From UBA10649 sp965278945 (GTDB taxonomy: Bacteria; Actinomycetota; Actinomycetes; S36-B12): a stretch of DNA of 64,000 bases. Location: NCBI GenBank assembly GCA_965278945.1, contig OZ257128.1:124001-188000 (forward strand), read 5' to 3'. The position numbers and the translations under genes were made by a program. Positions 57,236-64,000 of the stretch are shown here, in pieces (position 1 is the stretch's first letter; the number at the start of each line of letters is the position of its first letter). The notes under the pieces were generated by a model. The model searched no databases. It was not told the origin of the DNA and saw only the letters and a list, made by a program, of their open reading frames with translations.

Positions 57236-58000
57236 ATGCCCGATGAACTGCCGCCAGCCGCTTGGTATCCCGATCCCGCGGGCGGCCGCAATCTGCGCTA
57301 TTGGAACGGCGCCGTGTGGACCGATCACGTACATGCGCCGCCGGTAGTCCTCCAGCACGAATGGGCCGGATTCGGTAGGCGAGTCGTCGGATACCTCGTC
57401 GACGCAGCGGTGTTCTTGATCTTCTCAAGCGTGCTGACGCTCATCTTCGTCAGCACGGAGGGGAGCACCTGGGCCGATATCGCCCAGGCACTTGCCGGCG
57501 GCGTGTTGATGTTCTTGTACCAGTGGATCTCGATCTCGACGTGGAATGCGACGCCGGGCATGCGCCTGCTGAACATCTCCGTTCGCTATCTGTCCGGCGA
57601 TCCGCACGGAGCGGTCCTGCGACGAGCCGCGATCTTCGGGGTCGTCATTGCCGGAGGTGGTCTCGCGGGCGCCGGACTCGTTGGCCTGGTCCTCGGCTTG
57701 GGCGTCGCCCTTGCCTTTGATATTGGCTGCCTGATGATGCTGGGCAATGCGGAGGGTCGCACGTGGCACGACCGCCTGTCTGGGACCCAGATCGTCGACA
57801 ACCGGATCGTCGCAGGCACGCGACCGGACGGACGAGCCCTCGGCCTGACCGACTCCGCGAGAAGACTCATCATCGCCGCAATCGTCATCGGCGTCGTGCT
57901 GTTCCTCGTGGCGTCGACCGTCTCGGCGGTCTCGAACTGGGACGCCTTCACCAATCAGCCTGATACCTGGGACGAACTCATCGACATGTACTCGAGGTAG
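57236..58000 (+). CDS. DUF2510-RDD membrane protein
   Basis: A 254-residue protein. Residues of about 7-33 form the DUF2510 motif (AAWYPDPAGGRNLRYWNGAVWTDH). Residues of about 45-190 are an RDD domain (FGRRVVGYLVDAAVFLIF, then NATPGMRLLNISVR and TWHDRLSGTQIV) with four hydrophobic segments; a further helix lies near 210-230. RDD proteins are membrane proteins of mostly unknown role, some being Na+(K+)/H+ antiporters. Confidence 0.87.
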   Translation: MPDELPPAAWYPDPAGGRNLRYWNGAVWTDHVHAPPVVLQHEWAGFGRRVVGYLVDAAVFLIFSSVLTLIFVSTEGSTWADIAQALAGGVLMFLYQWISISTWNATPGMRLLNISVRYLSGDPHGAVLRRAAIFGVVIAGGGLAGAGLVGLVLGLGVALAFDIGCLMMLGNAEGRTWHDRLSGTQIVDNRIVAGTRPDGRALGLTDSARRLIIAAIVIGVVLFLVASTVSAVSNWDAFTNQPDTWDELIDMYSR

Positions 58001-58019
58001 AACCTGCACGCCGCTAGGG

Positions 58020-58535
58020 CTACGGGGCCGCCTTCCAGTAGTAGGTGGTGCTGCACATCTGGCCCGCTGGATTCAGCGCGTAGTTGGGGATCTCGCCGAC
58101 GCGGTTCCACCCGCGGGCCTCGTATAGATGGGACGCCTCCGACCCGGTGACGGTGTCGAGCACCAGGACGGTTCGTCCGAGTGACCACGCCTGCGCCTCC
58201 ACCGCATCCATCAGTAGGGTCGCGATTCCCCGGCGTCGCGCGGTCGGGGAGACGAGCAGCTTGGAGATCTCGCCACGATGCTGCTGGTTCTGCTGGCTCG
58301 ACAGCACGAGCGAGACCGTGCCGAGCACTGGCTCGCCCTCGCGTGCGACGAGCATCACCTGCTGGCCGGCGGCCACGCGCGCGAGTGCTGCAGTCCAGTA
58401 GCGCGCGGCATCCTCGGTCGTCACGGACGACAAGAACTCCACCGAAGCACCGCCCCGCACGCAGTCGACTAGCAGTGCGCTGAGACCGGCCAGCAGCTCG
58501 CCATCGTCAGGGTTCGCAGCGTGAATCTCGATCAC
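58020..58535 (-). CDS. GNAT-family N-acetyltransferase
   Basis: A 171-residue acetyl-CoA-dependent acetyltransferase. The beta-bulge and acetyl-CoA loop are EISKLLVSPTARRRGIATLL (motif A, Arg/Gly-x-x-Gly-x-Ala), followed by VLDTVTGSEASHLYEARGWNRVGEIP (motif B). The substrate is unknown. GTG 58535 is chosen because TACCCT ends 6 nt upstream; the in-frame extension has no support. Divergent from the DUF1707 gene. Confidence 0.85.
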   Translation of the reverse strand: MIEIHAANPDDGELLAGLSALLVDCVRGGASVEFLSSVTTEDAARYWTAALARVAAGQQVMLVAREGEPVLGTVSLVLSSQQNQQHRGEISKLLVSPTARRRGIATLLMDAVEAQAWSLGRTVLVLDTVTGSEASHLYEARGWNRVGEIPNYALNPAGQMCSTTYYWKAAP

Positions 58536-58541
58536 GGCGCG

Positions 58542-58547
58542 AGGGTA
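58542..58547 (-). promoter_or_regulatory. -10 element of the GNAT gene (leaderless)
   Basis: TACCCT on the minus strand, 6 nt before GTG 58535. Confidence 0.5.
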
Positions 58548-58562
58548 CATCCGAATCCTGAG

Positions 58563-58568
58563 TAGCCT
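58563..58568 (+). promoter_or_regulatory. -10 element of the DUF1707 gene (leaderless)
   Basis: TAGCCT ends 6 nt before ATG 58575. Confidence 0.5.
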
Positions 58569-58574
58569 CACGTC

Positions 58575-59216
58575 ATGACCAGCGACGAGCCGATCGATCC
58601 TGCGGCGGCCGTGTCGCGTGCCATGAGCATGCGCGCGTCCGATGCCGACCGGGAGAAGGTCGCCGCGACGCTTCGTGACGCATACGCCGACGGCCGACTC
58701 TCACTCGACGAGCACGAGGAGCGACTGTCCGAGGTCTATCGCGCGACGACCTACGCCGAGTTGGTTCCCGTGCTGCGTGACCTTCCAGTCCCGCCGGGGA
58801 CCATCGCCGTGCCGCAGGACCCGGACTCGACAGTCGCGCCGTCGAATCCCGGGGTCATCGTCCGCGGAGACAGTTCGAGCGGCTCGAACAGCAACATGAT
58901 CGCGATCTTTGGCGGCTTCGAGCGCAAGGGCGCGTGGGCGGTGCCCGCGGAGATGAAGGCCACGTGCGTGTTCGGCGGCGGCGAGTTGGACATGACTTCC
59001 GCGGTGTTCACCAGCAAGACGACCACCATCACCGCTGTGTGCGTGTTCGGGGGGCTGGAGATCAAGGTGCCCGAGGGTGTCGAAGTTCAGGCCGAGGGGC
59101 TGACGGCGATCTTCGGGGGGCACAGCCTGCCGAAGACGAGTGCGCCTCCCGGCTCGCCGGTACTGATCATCAAGGGTGCAGCGGTCTTCGGCGGGATAGA
59201 CGTCAAGCGGGTGTAG
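58575..59216 (+). CDS. DUF1707 / LiaF-like protein
   Basis: A 213-residue cytoplasmic or peripheral protein. Residues of about 20-70 are DUF1707 (MRASDADREKVAATLRDAYADGRLSLDEHEERL). The C-terminal half has repeated FGG segments (AIFGGFERKG, CVFGGGELD, CVFGGLEIKVPEGVEV, AIFGGH) typical of the LiaF-like cell-wall-active-antibiotic response domain. Without membrane helices it lacks the full LiaF layout. A role in envelope stress sensing is an inference from the family. Confidence 0.85.
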   Translation: MTSDEPIDPAAAVSRAMSMRASDADREKVAATLRDAYADGRLSLDEHEERLSEVYRATTYAELVPVLRDLPVPPGTIAVPQDPDSTVAPSNPGVIVRGDSSSGSNSNMIAIFGGFERKGAWAVPAEMKATCVFGGGELDMTSAVFTSKTTTITAVCVFGGLEIKVPEGVEVQAEGLTAIFGGHSLPKTSAPPGSPVLIIKGAAVFGGIDVKRV

Positions 59217-59228
59217 CCGCGTCCAACC

Positions 59229-59296
59229 CTCCGCGAGTGGGCAGTTGTCGGGGCGCAGATCCGACATTTCACCCCGACAACTGCCCACTCGCGGGG
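59229..59296. terminator. Long perfect stem-loop between convergent DUF1707 and cupin genes
   Basis: Arms 59231-59253 and 59272-59294 are perfect reverse complements over 23 bp, extendable by a wobble and one more pair; loop 18 nt. No U-tract on either strand. Bidirectional terminator or 3'-end stabiliser. Confidence 0.72.
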
Positions 59297-59297
59297 G

Positions 59298-59723
59298 TCA
59301 GGTGGTGGTGGGCGGGTCGACCTGGATGAGCATCAACGAGCATGGGCGTCCGTCGAGCGCACCGGATTGATGGCCGCGCTCGGCTCGTGACGGGTCGGTG
59401 CCCTGATCACCGCCAAAGGACAGCTCGCCCGGACCCATCTCGACTCGGGTCCCGTCCATGGTCTCGACGAACCAGCGGCCCGACAGGACCACGATCCACT
59501 GGGGCACCGGATTCTCGTGCCAGTGCACGACCTCGTTCGCGGGCAGCGTGAGGAAGACGACCTTGCGCGGCGTGGAGCTATGCGAAGCAACCCAGAGCGG
59601 CTCGCTGTCCGACGTGAAGGGAGCAAGGTCGAACTCGCCGACCGAGCGGCGCTCCTGACGGCTGACTCCGTCGTCATCCGTCCAGGCATGCCAGTACTCC
59701 AGATGCGGTCGGTCCCCGGTCAT
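59298..59723 (-). CDS. Cupin-domain protein
   Basis: A 141-residue single-cupin protein. The metal-binding motif 1 is recognisable in EVVHWHENPVPQWIVVLSGRWFVE (His-x-His, later Glu) and motif 2 in ELSFGGDQGTD. The function of such small cupins is not predictable. Its ATG overlaps the stop of the upstream membrane protein gene (4 bp), so the two are coupled. Confidence 0.78.
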   Translation of the reverse strand: MTGDRPHLEYWHAWTDDDGVSRQERRSVGEFDLAPFTSDSEPLWVASHSSTPRKVVFLTLPANEVVHWHENPVPQWIVVLSGRWFVETMDGTRVEMGPGELSFGGDQGTDPSRAERGHQSGALDGRPCSLMLIQVDPPTTT

Positions 59724-60427
59724 CGACGTTCGTCGTCCTCGACGATCTCGATGTCGATCACCTCGACGACGCCGACGTCGTTGCCGGCCTGGGGAGCGCT
59801 AGGCTCCGCGCGCCGTGACTTCCTGGCCGGCATGCGCAGGCCCTCGTCGGCCAGTTCCAGCTCGGCGAGGCGGTCGATGATCCGCCGGTCTCCGCGGCGC
59901 CAGTCGCCCGCCGGATCGTCGCTGATCCGCGCCAGGACGTGGAGGGGCTGGCGCGCGAGCGCGCGAAGGGCGAACAGGTCCAGGTCGTCGTCATCATTGA
60001 CGAACCGCTGGGCGGCGCTCGCGCGCTGGATGAAGGCGAGGCGGATGGGCAGCCAGTACGCGGCGAACGAGGCGAAGGCCAGTAGCGCCAGCGCCACGGA
60101 CACGAACATGGCCAGGTTCGACACGGCATCGGCCTCGGCCTGGCCCGCCGATGCGAGAGCGGACGCTGCCGTGCTGATCCCACTGAAGGGCGCAGCGAGC
60201 GCCCCGCCGACGATCGGCACGTCGCCGATCGTCTGGGCAGCGGAGTCGATGCTCTCCGCGAGGCCGCTCGCTCCATCGGATATCGCCTGGCCCGGAGCGG
60301 CAAGGTTCATGATCAGCCCGTGCAGCTTGACCGCGACCCAGATCCAGCCGATGGTCCACACGACCAGCCAGATGTCGCCGGCGAGTTGGCGGAACTTGCG
60401 CTCGGGGATGTCCGAATAGAACTTCAT
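59720..60427 (-). CDS. Actinobacterial membrane protein of unknown function
   Basis: A 235-residue protein with two hydrophobic helices (about 18-40 and 105-125) flanking an Ala/Ser/Gly-rich segment that may lie outside the membrane, then a charged cytoplasmic C-terminal half (RFVNDDDDLDLFALRALARQPLHVL and an acidic end). No family with known function recognised. First gene of a two-gene unit with the cupin; it faces away from typA. Confidence 0.7.
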   Translation of the reverse strand: MKFYSDIPERKFRQLAGDIWLVVWTIGWIWVAVKLHGLIMNLAAPGQAISDGASGLAESIDSAAQTIGDVPIVGGALAAPFSGISTAASALASAGQAEADAVSNLAMFVSVALALLAFASFAAYWLPIRLAFIQRASAAQRFVNDDDDLDLFALRALARQPLHVLARISDDPAGDWRRGDRRIIDRLAELELADEGLRMPARKSRRAEPSAPQAGNDVGVVEVIDIEIVEDDERR

Positions 60428-60510
60428 CAGGGTGTTCTCGTCTCGCGTGGAGGGCCGGCGGAGGGTCTGGTGGAGCGCTCGTGGATTAGGGCCATGGTGC
60501 CTCAGGCCCG

Positions 60511-60516
60511 TACAGT
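60511..60516 (+). promoter_or_regulatory. -10 element of typA (leaderless)
   Basis: TACAGT ends 6 nt before GTG 60523. Confidence 0.55.
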
Positions 60517-60522
60517 CAACGG

Positions 60523-62385
60523 GTGAATCGCCGCGAAGACCTCCGAAATATTGCCATCATCGCCCACGTCGACCATGGGAAGACCACGCTCGTCGACGCC
60601 ATGCTGTGGCAGTCCGGGGCATTCCGCGCCAACCAGGATGTGAACGACCGAGTCATGGACTCGATGGACCTGGAGCGCGAGAAGGGCATCACGATCCTCG
60701 CGAAGAACACCTCCGTTCGCTACATGGGACCGTCCGCGCCCGAGGGCGGCGTCACCTTCAACATCATCGACACCCCCGGTCACGCCGACTTCGGTGGCGA
60801 GGTCGAGCGCGGCCTGGAGATGGTCGATGCCGTCGTCCTGCTCGTCGACGCATCCGAGGGACCGCTCCCGCAGACTCGATTCGTGCTGCGCAAGGCGCTG
60901 CAGAAGCAGCTTCCCGTCGTGCTCGTCATCAACAAGGTCGATCGTCACGACGCGCGCATCGGCGCGGTCGTCGACGAGACCTATGAACTCTTCTTGGACC
61001 TGGACGCGACCGAGAAGCAGATCGACTTCCCGATCGTCTACACGAGCGCCAAGGCCGGCCGCGCCTCGCTCACCCGTCCCGAGGACGGCGGGATGCCGGA
61101 CGCGGAGGACCTCGAGCCGCTGTTCCGCACGCTGCTGACGACTGTCCCGGCCCCCGAGTTCGATCCCGACATGCCGCTCCAGGCGCATGTCACCAACCTC
61201 GACGCGTCGCCGTACCTGGGCCGCCTCGCGCTGTGCCGGGTGCACCACGGCACGATCCGCAAGGGCCAGCAGGTCGCGTGGATGAAGGCCGACGGAACCG
61301 TCGAGCGCGCCAAGATCGTCGAGCTCCTCATGACCGAGGCCCTCGATCGCGTGCCGGTCCTCGAGGCCGGACCCGGCGACATCATCGCCGTCGCGGGAAT
61401 CCCGGAGATCACGATCGGCGAGACGCTCGCAGACATCGAGAACCCGGTTGCCCTGCCCGTCATCACGGTCGACGAGCCGTCGATCTCGATGACGATCGGC
61501 ATCAATACCTCCTCCCTGGCCGGCCGCAGCGGGACGAAGCTCACCGCCAATCAGGTGAAGCAGCGTCTCGAGGCCGAGCTCATCGGCAACGTGTCGATCC
61601 GCATGCTCCCCACGGAGCGTCCTGACACGTGGGAGATCCAGGGCCGCGGTGAGCTTCAGCTCGCGATCCTCGTCGAGCTCATGCGCCGCGAGGCCTTCGA
61701 GCTCACCGTCGGAAAGCCTCAGGTGGTCACCAAGATCATCGACGGCAAGATCAACGAGCCGATGGAGCGACTGTCGGTCGACATCCCCGAGGACTACCTC
61801 GGCGTCGTGACCCAGTTGATGGCCCTGCGCAAGGGGCGCATGGAGCAGATGGTCAACCACGGCACCGGCTGGGTTCGCCTTGAATACATCGTTCCCGCTC
61901 GCGGCCTCATCGGCTTCCGTACCGAGTTCCTCACCGAGTCGCGCGGCACCGGCCTGCTCCACCATGTCTTCGATCGGTACGAGCCGTGGCACGGCGAGCT
62001 GCGCACCCGTCCCACGGGATCCCTCGTTGCCGACCGCACCGGCGCGACGACCGGCTTCGCGCTGGCGAACCTCCAGGAGCGCGGGACGATGTTCGTGGGT
62101 CCGGGCACCGAGGTCTACGAGGGCATGATCGTCGGCGAGAACTCGCGCTCGGACGACATGGACGTGAACCCGACGAAGGAGAAGAAGCTGACGAATATGC
62201 GTCAGTCCTCCGGGGACATCCTCGTTCCGCTCATCCCGCACAAGCAGCTGTCCCTCGAGCAGGCACTGGAGTTCTGCCGCGAGGACGAGTGCGTCGAAGT
62301 GACCCCCGGGGCGGTGCGAATCCGCAAGGTAATCCTCGCCGGAACCGATCGTCAGCGCGCCGGACGCGGCAAGAACAAGGGCTAA
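60523..62385 (+). CDS. typA: Translational GTPase TypA/BipA
   Basis: A 620-residue ribosome-binding GTPase needed for ribosome assembly and stress adaptation. G1 is AHVDHGKTT (12-20), G3 DTPGHADFGGEV, G4 NKVDR; then EF-Tu domain II, EF-G-like domains III and V, and the TypA-specific C-terminal domain (MRQSSGDILVPL to the basic end RAGRGKNKG). GTG 60523 matches the conserved N-terminus and has a leaderless -10. Confidence 0.96.
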   Translation: MNRREDLRNIAIIAHVDHGKTTLVDAMLWQSGAFRANQDVNDRVMDSMDLEREKGITILAKNTSVRYMGPSAPEGGVTFNIIDTPGHADFGGEVERGLEMVDAVVLLVDASEGPLPQTRFVLRKALQKQLPVVLVINKVDRHDARIGAVVDETYELFLDLDATEKQIDFPIVYTSAKAGRASLTRPEDGGMPDAEDLEPLFRTLLTTVPAPEFDPDMPLQAHVTNLDASPYLGRLALCRVHHGTIRKGQQVAWMKADGTVERAKIVELLMTEALDRVPVLEAGPGDIIAVAGIPEITIGETLADIENPVALPVITVDEPSISMTIGINTSSLAGRSGTKLTANQVKQRLEAELIGNVSIRMLPTERPDTWEIQGRGELQLAILVELMRREAFELTVGKPQVVTKIIDGKINEPMERLSVDIPEDYLGVVTQLMALRKGRMEQMVNHGTGWVRLEYIVPARGLIGFRTEFLTESRGTGLLHHVFDRYEPWHGELRTRPTGSLVADRTGATTGFALANLQERGTMFVGPGTEVYEGMIVGENSRSDDMDVNPTKEKKLTNMRQSSGDILVPLIPHKQLSLEQALEFCREDECVEVTPGAVRIRKVILAGTDRQRAGRGKNKG

Positions 62386-62622
62386 GACGGGATATTCTCC
62401 CGAATCCCTGCAATTTCGTCGTTTTGTGACCTTGAGAAGGTCACGATTTGAAAACGTATGTCCGGATAACAGGATCCCGTAGTTACTCGCGCGTAAACGT
62501 GTCGTAATCTCACGGGGCTAGCCTCACCGGGGCAAGCCACCCGAGCAGAGTCATGCAGGGCTGATCGGGGTACTTGTCCAGAATTCGGCCCAGGCCGATC
62601 CGAGTGGAGGGCGAAAGCACGG
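62386..62622. other. Intergenic region upstream of the peptide transporter genes
   Basis: A 237-bp non-coding gap. It contains a perfect small hairpin GTGACCTT-GAG-AAGGTCAC (62426-62444) after typA. Further on, TTACTC (62483-62488), 16 nt, TAATCT (62505-62510) is a promoter candidate for the downstream operon, and TAGCCT (62520-62525) a second one. Confidence 0.45.
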
Positions 62623-63609
62623 GTGAGCACTGTCAGCGATCCGACCGTCGACGCCGTCGCCGACCCCGCGTTCGCAGGCATCTCCCTTCGCAGGCTCGCC
62701 TGGCGTCGGCTGCGCCGCGACCGAGCCGCGATGATCGCGATGTGGATCCTCGTCTTTGTCTTCGTCGTCGCGCTCCTGACCCCGCTGATTACCGCGCTGC
62801 TCGGAGTGGATCCGACCGAGTTCGACATGACCGCGCTCGATCCGGCTCTCGGCAGCCTGCCCGCTGGGTCGTGGGGCGGCGTCTCCCTTGATCACCCACT
62901 TGGCGTCGAGCCCCTGACCGGACGAGACCTCCTCGCCAGACTCCTGTACGGCGCGCGCATCTCCCTGTTCATCTCGATCACCTCGGTCTTGATCATCGTG
63001 CTGGTGGGAACGACCGCTGGAATCCTGGCCGGCTACAAGGGCGGATGGGTTGACAGCGTGATCGGCCGCGCGACCGACCTGCTGTTGGCACTGCCGCTGT
63101 TCCTCATGCTGATTGCCCTGAGCCCAGTACTGACCCAGCGCCTGCAGGCGATGGGAATCAGCCCGGAGACCTCCCGCGTTTTCTACCTGATCATCGTGTT
63201 CGCGTTCTTCGGCTGGCCCTACCTTGCCCGCCTGATCCGCGGTCAGGTGCTGAGCCTGCGCGAGCGCGAGTTCGTCGAAGCGGCCGTGGCCAACGGCGCT
63301 CCCACCCGACGCATTCTCTTCAAGGAGATCCTGCCCAACCTGTGGGCACCGATCATCGTCTACGCGACGATCTCGCTGCCCACATTGATCGCGGCTGAGG
63401 CGGCGCTGTCTTACCTCGGCGTCGGCATCATCGAGCCGACTCCCTCCTGGGGGAAGATGCTCGCCGACTCGGTGCGGTACTTCGCGGTCGTGCCGACGTA
63501 CCTGTTCATCCCCGGTACCGCGCTCTTCATCGTCGTCTACTGCTTCAACGTCTTCGGCGACGGAGTCCGCGACGCACTCGACCCGCGGACAAGCAGGAGC
63601 CTGCGGTGA
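62623..63609 (+). CDS. Oligopeptide/dipeptide ABC transporter permease (OppC/DppC type)
   Basis: A 328-residue permease. The N-terminal OppC-type segment (AWRRLRRDRAAMIAMWILVFVFVVALLTPLI) is followed by the binding-protein-dependent transport domain with the EAA loop EFVEAAVANGAPTRRILFKEILPNL. C-terminal AALSYLGVGIIEPTPSWGKMLADS is diagnostic of the DppC/OppC subfamily. GTG 62623 is the first gene after the intergenic promoter; the partner DppB-type permease is not upstream as usual, so it may lie beyond the window. Confidence 0.9.
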   Translation: MSTVSDPTVDAVADPAFAGISLRRLAWRRLRRDRAAMIAMWILVFVFVVALLTPLITALLGVDPTEFDMTALDPALGSLPAGSWGGVSLDHPLGVEPLTGRDLLARLLYGARISLFISITSVLIIVLVGTTAGILAGYKGGWVDSVIGRATDLLLALPLFLMLIALSPVLTQRLQAMGISPETSRVFYLIIVFAFFGWPYLARLIRGQVLSLREREFVEAAVANGAPTRRILFKEILPNLWAPIIVYATISLPTLIAAEAALSYLGVGIIEPTPSWGKMLADSVRYFAVVPTYLFIPGTALFIVVYCFNVFGDGVRDALDPRTSRSLR

Positions 63610-63706
63610 TCACTACAAGACTTCCGCTCAACCAGAGCAGGAAACCGGTCGGACCGACGACCGGCTCAGGGGCAGACAACCGTCGTGTCCCAGAACAGGA
63701 GGAAAT

Positions 63707-64000
63707 ATGAGTTCGGCCATTAAGAACGGTCTACGCCTCGTAGCCGTTGCTTCGGCTGGCGCTCTTCTGCTCGCTGCATGCAGCAGCGGTAGCAGCAGCG
63801 ACAGCTCAAGCTCGAGCGAAGAGGGTGCGCAGGCGGGTACCGCCGGCGGCACCATCACCATGCTGACCAACGCGGAGCAGTGGCAGCACGTGGATCCGCA
63901 GCGTCAGTACACCGGCGCGGACATCGCGTTCTTCACCGGTTACACCACCCGCACCTTGACCCAGTACAAGTACGCCCCGGGTGCTGAGGGAACCGACTTG
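63707..64000 (+). CDS. Extracellular solute-binding lipoprotein of a peptide ABC transporter (partial)
   Basis: The first 98 codons of a family 5 substrate-binding protein; it continues past the window edge. Residues 1-25 are a lipoprotein signal peptide with lipobox LLAAC (lipidated C25), followed by a Ser/Gly-rich linker and GGTITMLTNAEQWQHVDPQRQYTGAD, similar to OppA/DppA N-termini. AGGAGG at 63698-63703 lies 3-4 nt before ATG 63707. It follows the OppC-type permease by 97 bp. Confidence 0.87.
   Translation, partial: MSSAIKNGLRLVAVASAGALLLAACSSGSSSDSSSSSEEGAQAGTAGGTITMLTNAEQWQHVDPQRQYTGADIAFFTGYTTRTLTQYKYAPGAEGTDL

Noticed and set aside
60502..62241. A 579-codon open frame antisense to typA
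   Set aside because: Typical GC-rich shadow frame: low-complexity Arg/Asp/His-rich product, opposite a fully conserved gene.
62426..62444. Hairpin after typA as a classical intrinsic terminator
   Set aside because: The stem is only 8 bp and no U-tract follows; T residues lie on the 5' side. It may be an operator or weak pause, so I did not call it a terminator.

Overview
High-G+C chromosomal DNA from an actinomycete (Actinomycetota). The assignment rests on gene content: mycothiol S-conjugate amidase (Mca), an AfsR/SARP regulator, DUF4307, DUF4245, DUF6542, DUF3817, a DUF1707/LiaF-like protein, the TIGR04338-DUF2786 pair and an Rpf-like secreted muralytic fold. Genus cannot be told from the window. 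Genes are tightly packed with many 4-bp overlaps. There is no rRNA, tRNA, CRISPR array, insertion sequence or prophage that I can see. No gap between genes exceeds about 240 bp.

Layout. 1-10 kb: membrane protein, SulP anion transporter, K+ channel, bifunctional PutA with a divergent AraC-type regulator, and an MFS transporter coupled to a sulfatase. 10-21 kb: TIGR04338 metallohydrolase + DUF2786, threonine dehydratase, GreA, a ChlI-like AAA ATPase with its VWA partner, DUF4307/mca, SURF1, a DUF2231-cytochrome b5 fusion, a PfkB kinase. 21-25 kb: ung and a molybdate operon headed by an HTH-TOBE regulator. 25-34 kb: NfeD/SPFH, AlkD-like protein, a TetR-controlled reductase-like gene, a DrrAB-like ABC exporter, an HxlR/thioesterase pair, a DUF4097/DUF2089 pair, an SDR. 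34-49 kb: DUF255 protein, UppS, DUF1275, PhoH, an Rpf-like protein, class I fumarase, GlpX + amylosucrase, DUF4245, exonuclease VII, IspH, DUF6542, YchF. 50-64 kb: VapBC with a DUF7662-fused antitoxin, methyltransferase / PIG-L / AfsR group, RTX-repeat secreted protein, a small self-controlled HTH gene, RDD, GNAT, LiaF-like and cupin genes, TypA, and the start of a peptide ABC transporter that runs out of the window.

Regulation is the most informative aspect. At least twenty genes show a TANNNT-like -10 hexamer ending 6-8 nt before the start codon and no Shine-Dalgarno sequence, the signature of leaderless mRNA; several of my start choices rest on this. On this frame, striking sites stand out: two divergent leaderless promoters whose -10 boxes overlap (17254-17260, 46432-46441); an HxlR dyad that holds the -35 boxes of both divergent genes (31259-31280); TetR palindromes laid on -35 and start-site regions (27805-27880); a 20-bp perfect palindrome containing the -10 of a small HTH gene (57158-57177); 11-bp-phased SARP-type repeats upstream of a PIG-L gene beside an AfsR gene (52422-52441); and TAG stop codons that double as the first half of the next gene's -10 (three cases). 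Three long (about 24 bp) perfect stems without U-tracts sit at gene ends.

Limits: family names come from motif recognition by eye. G+C content, database matches and expression were not computed.
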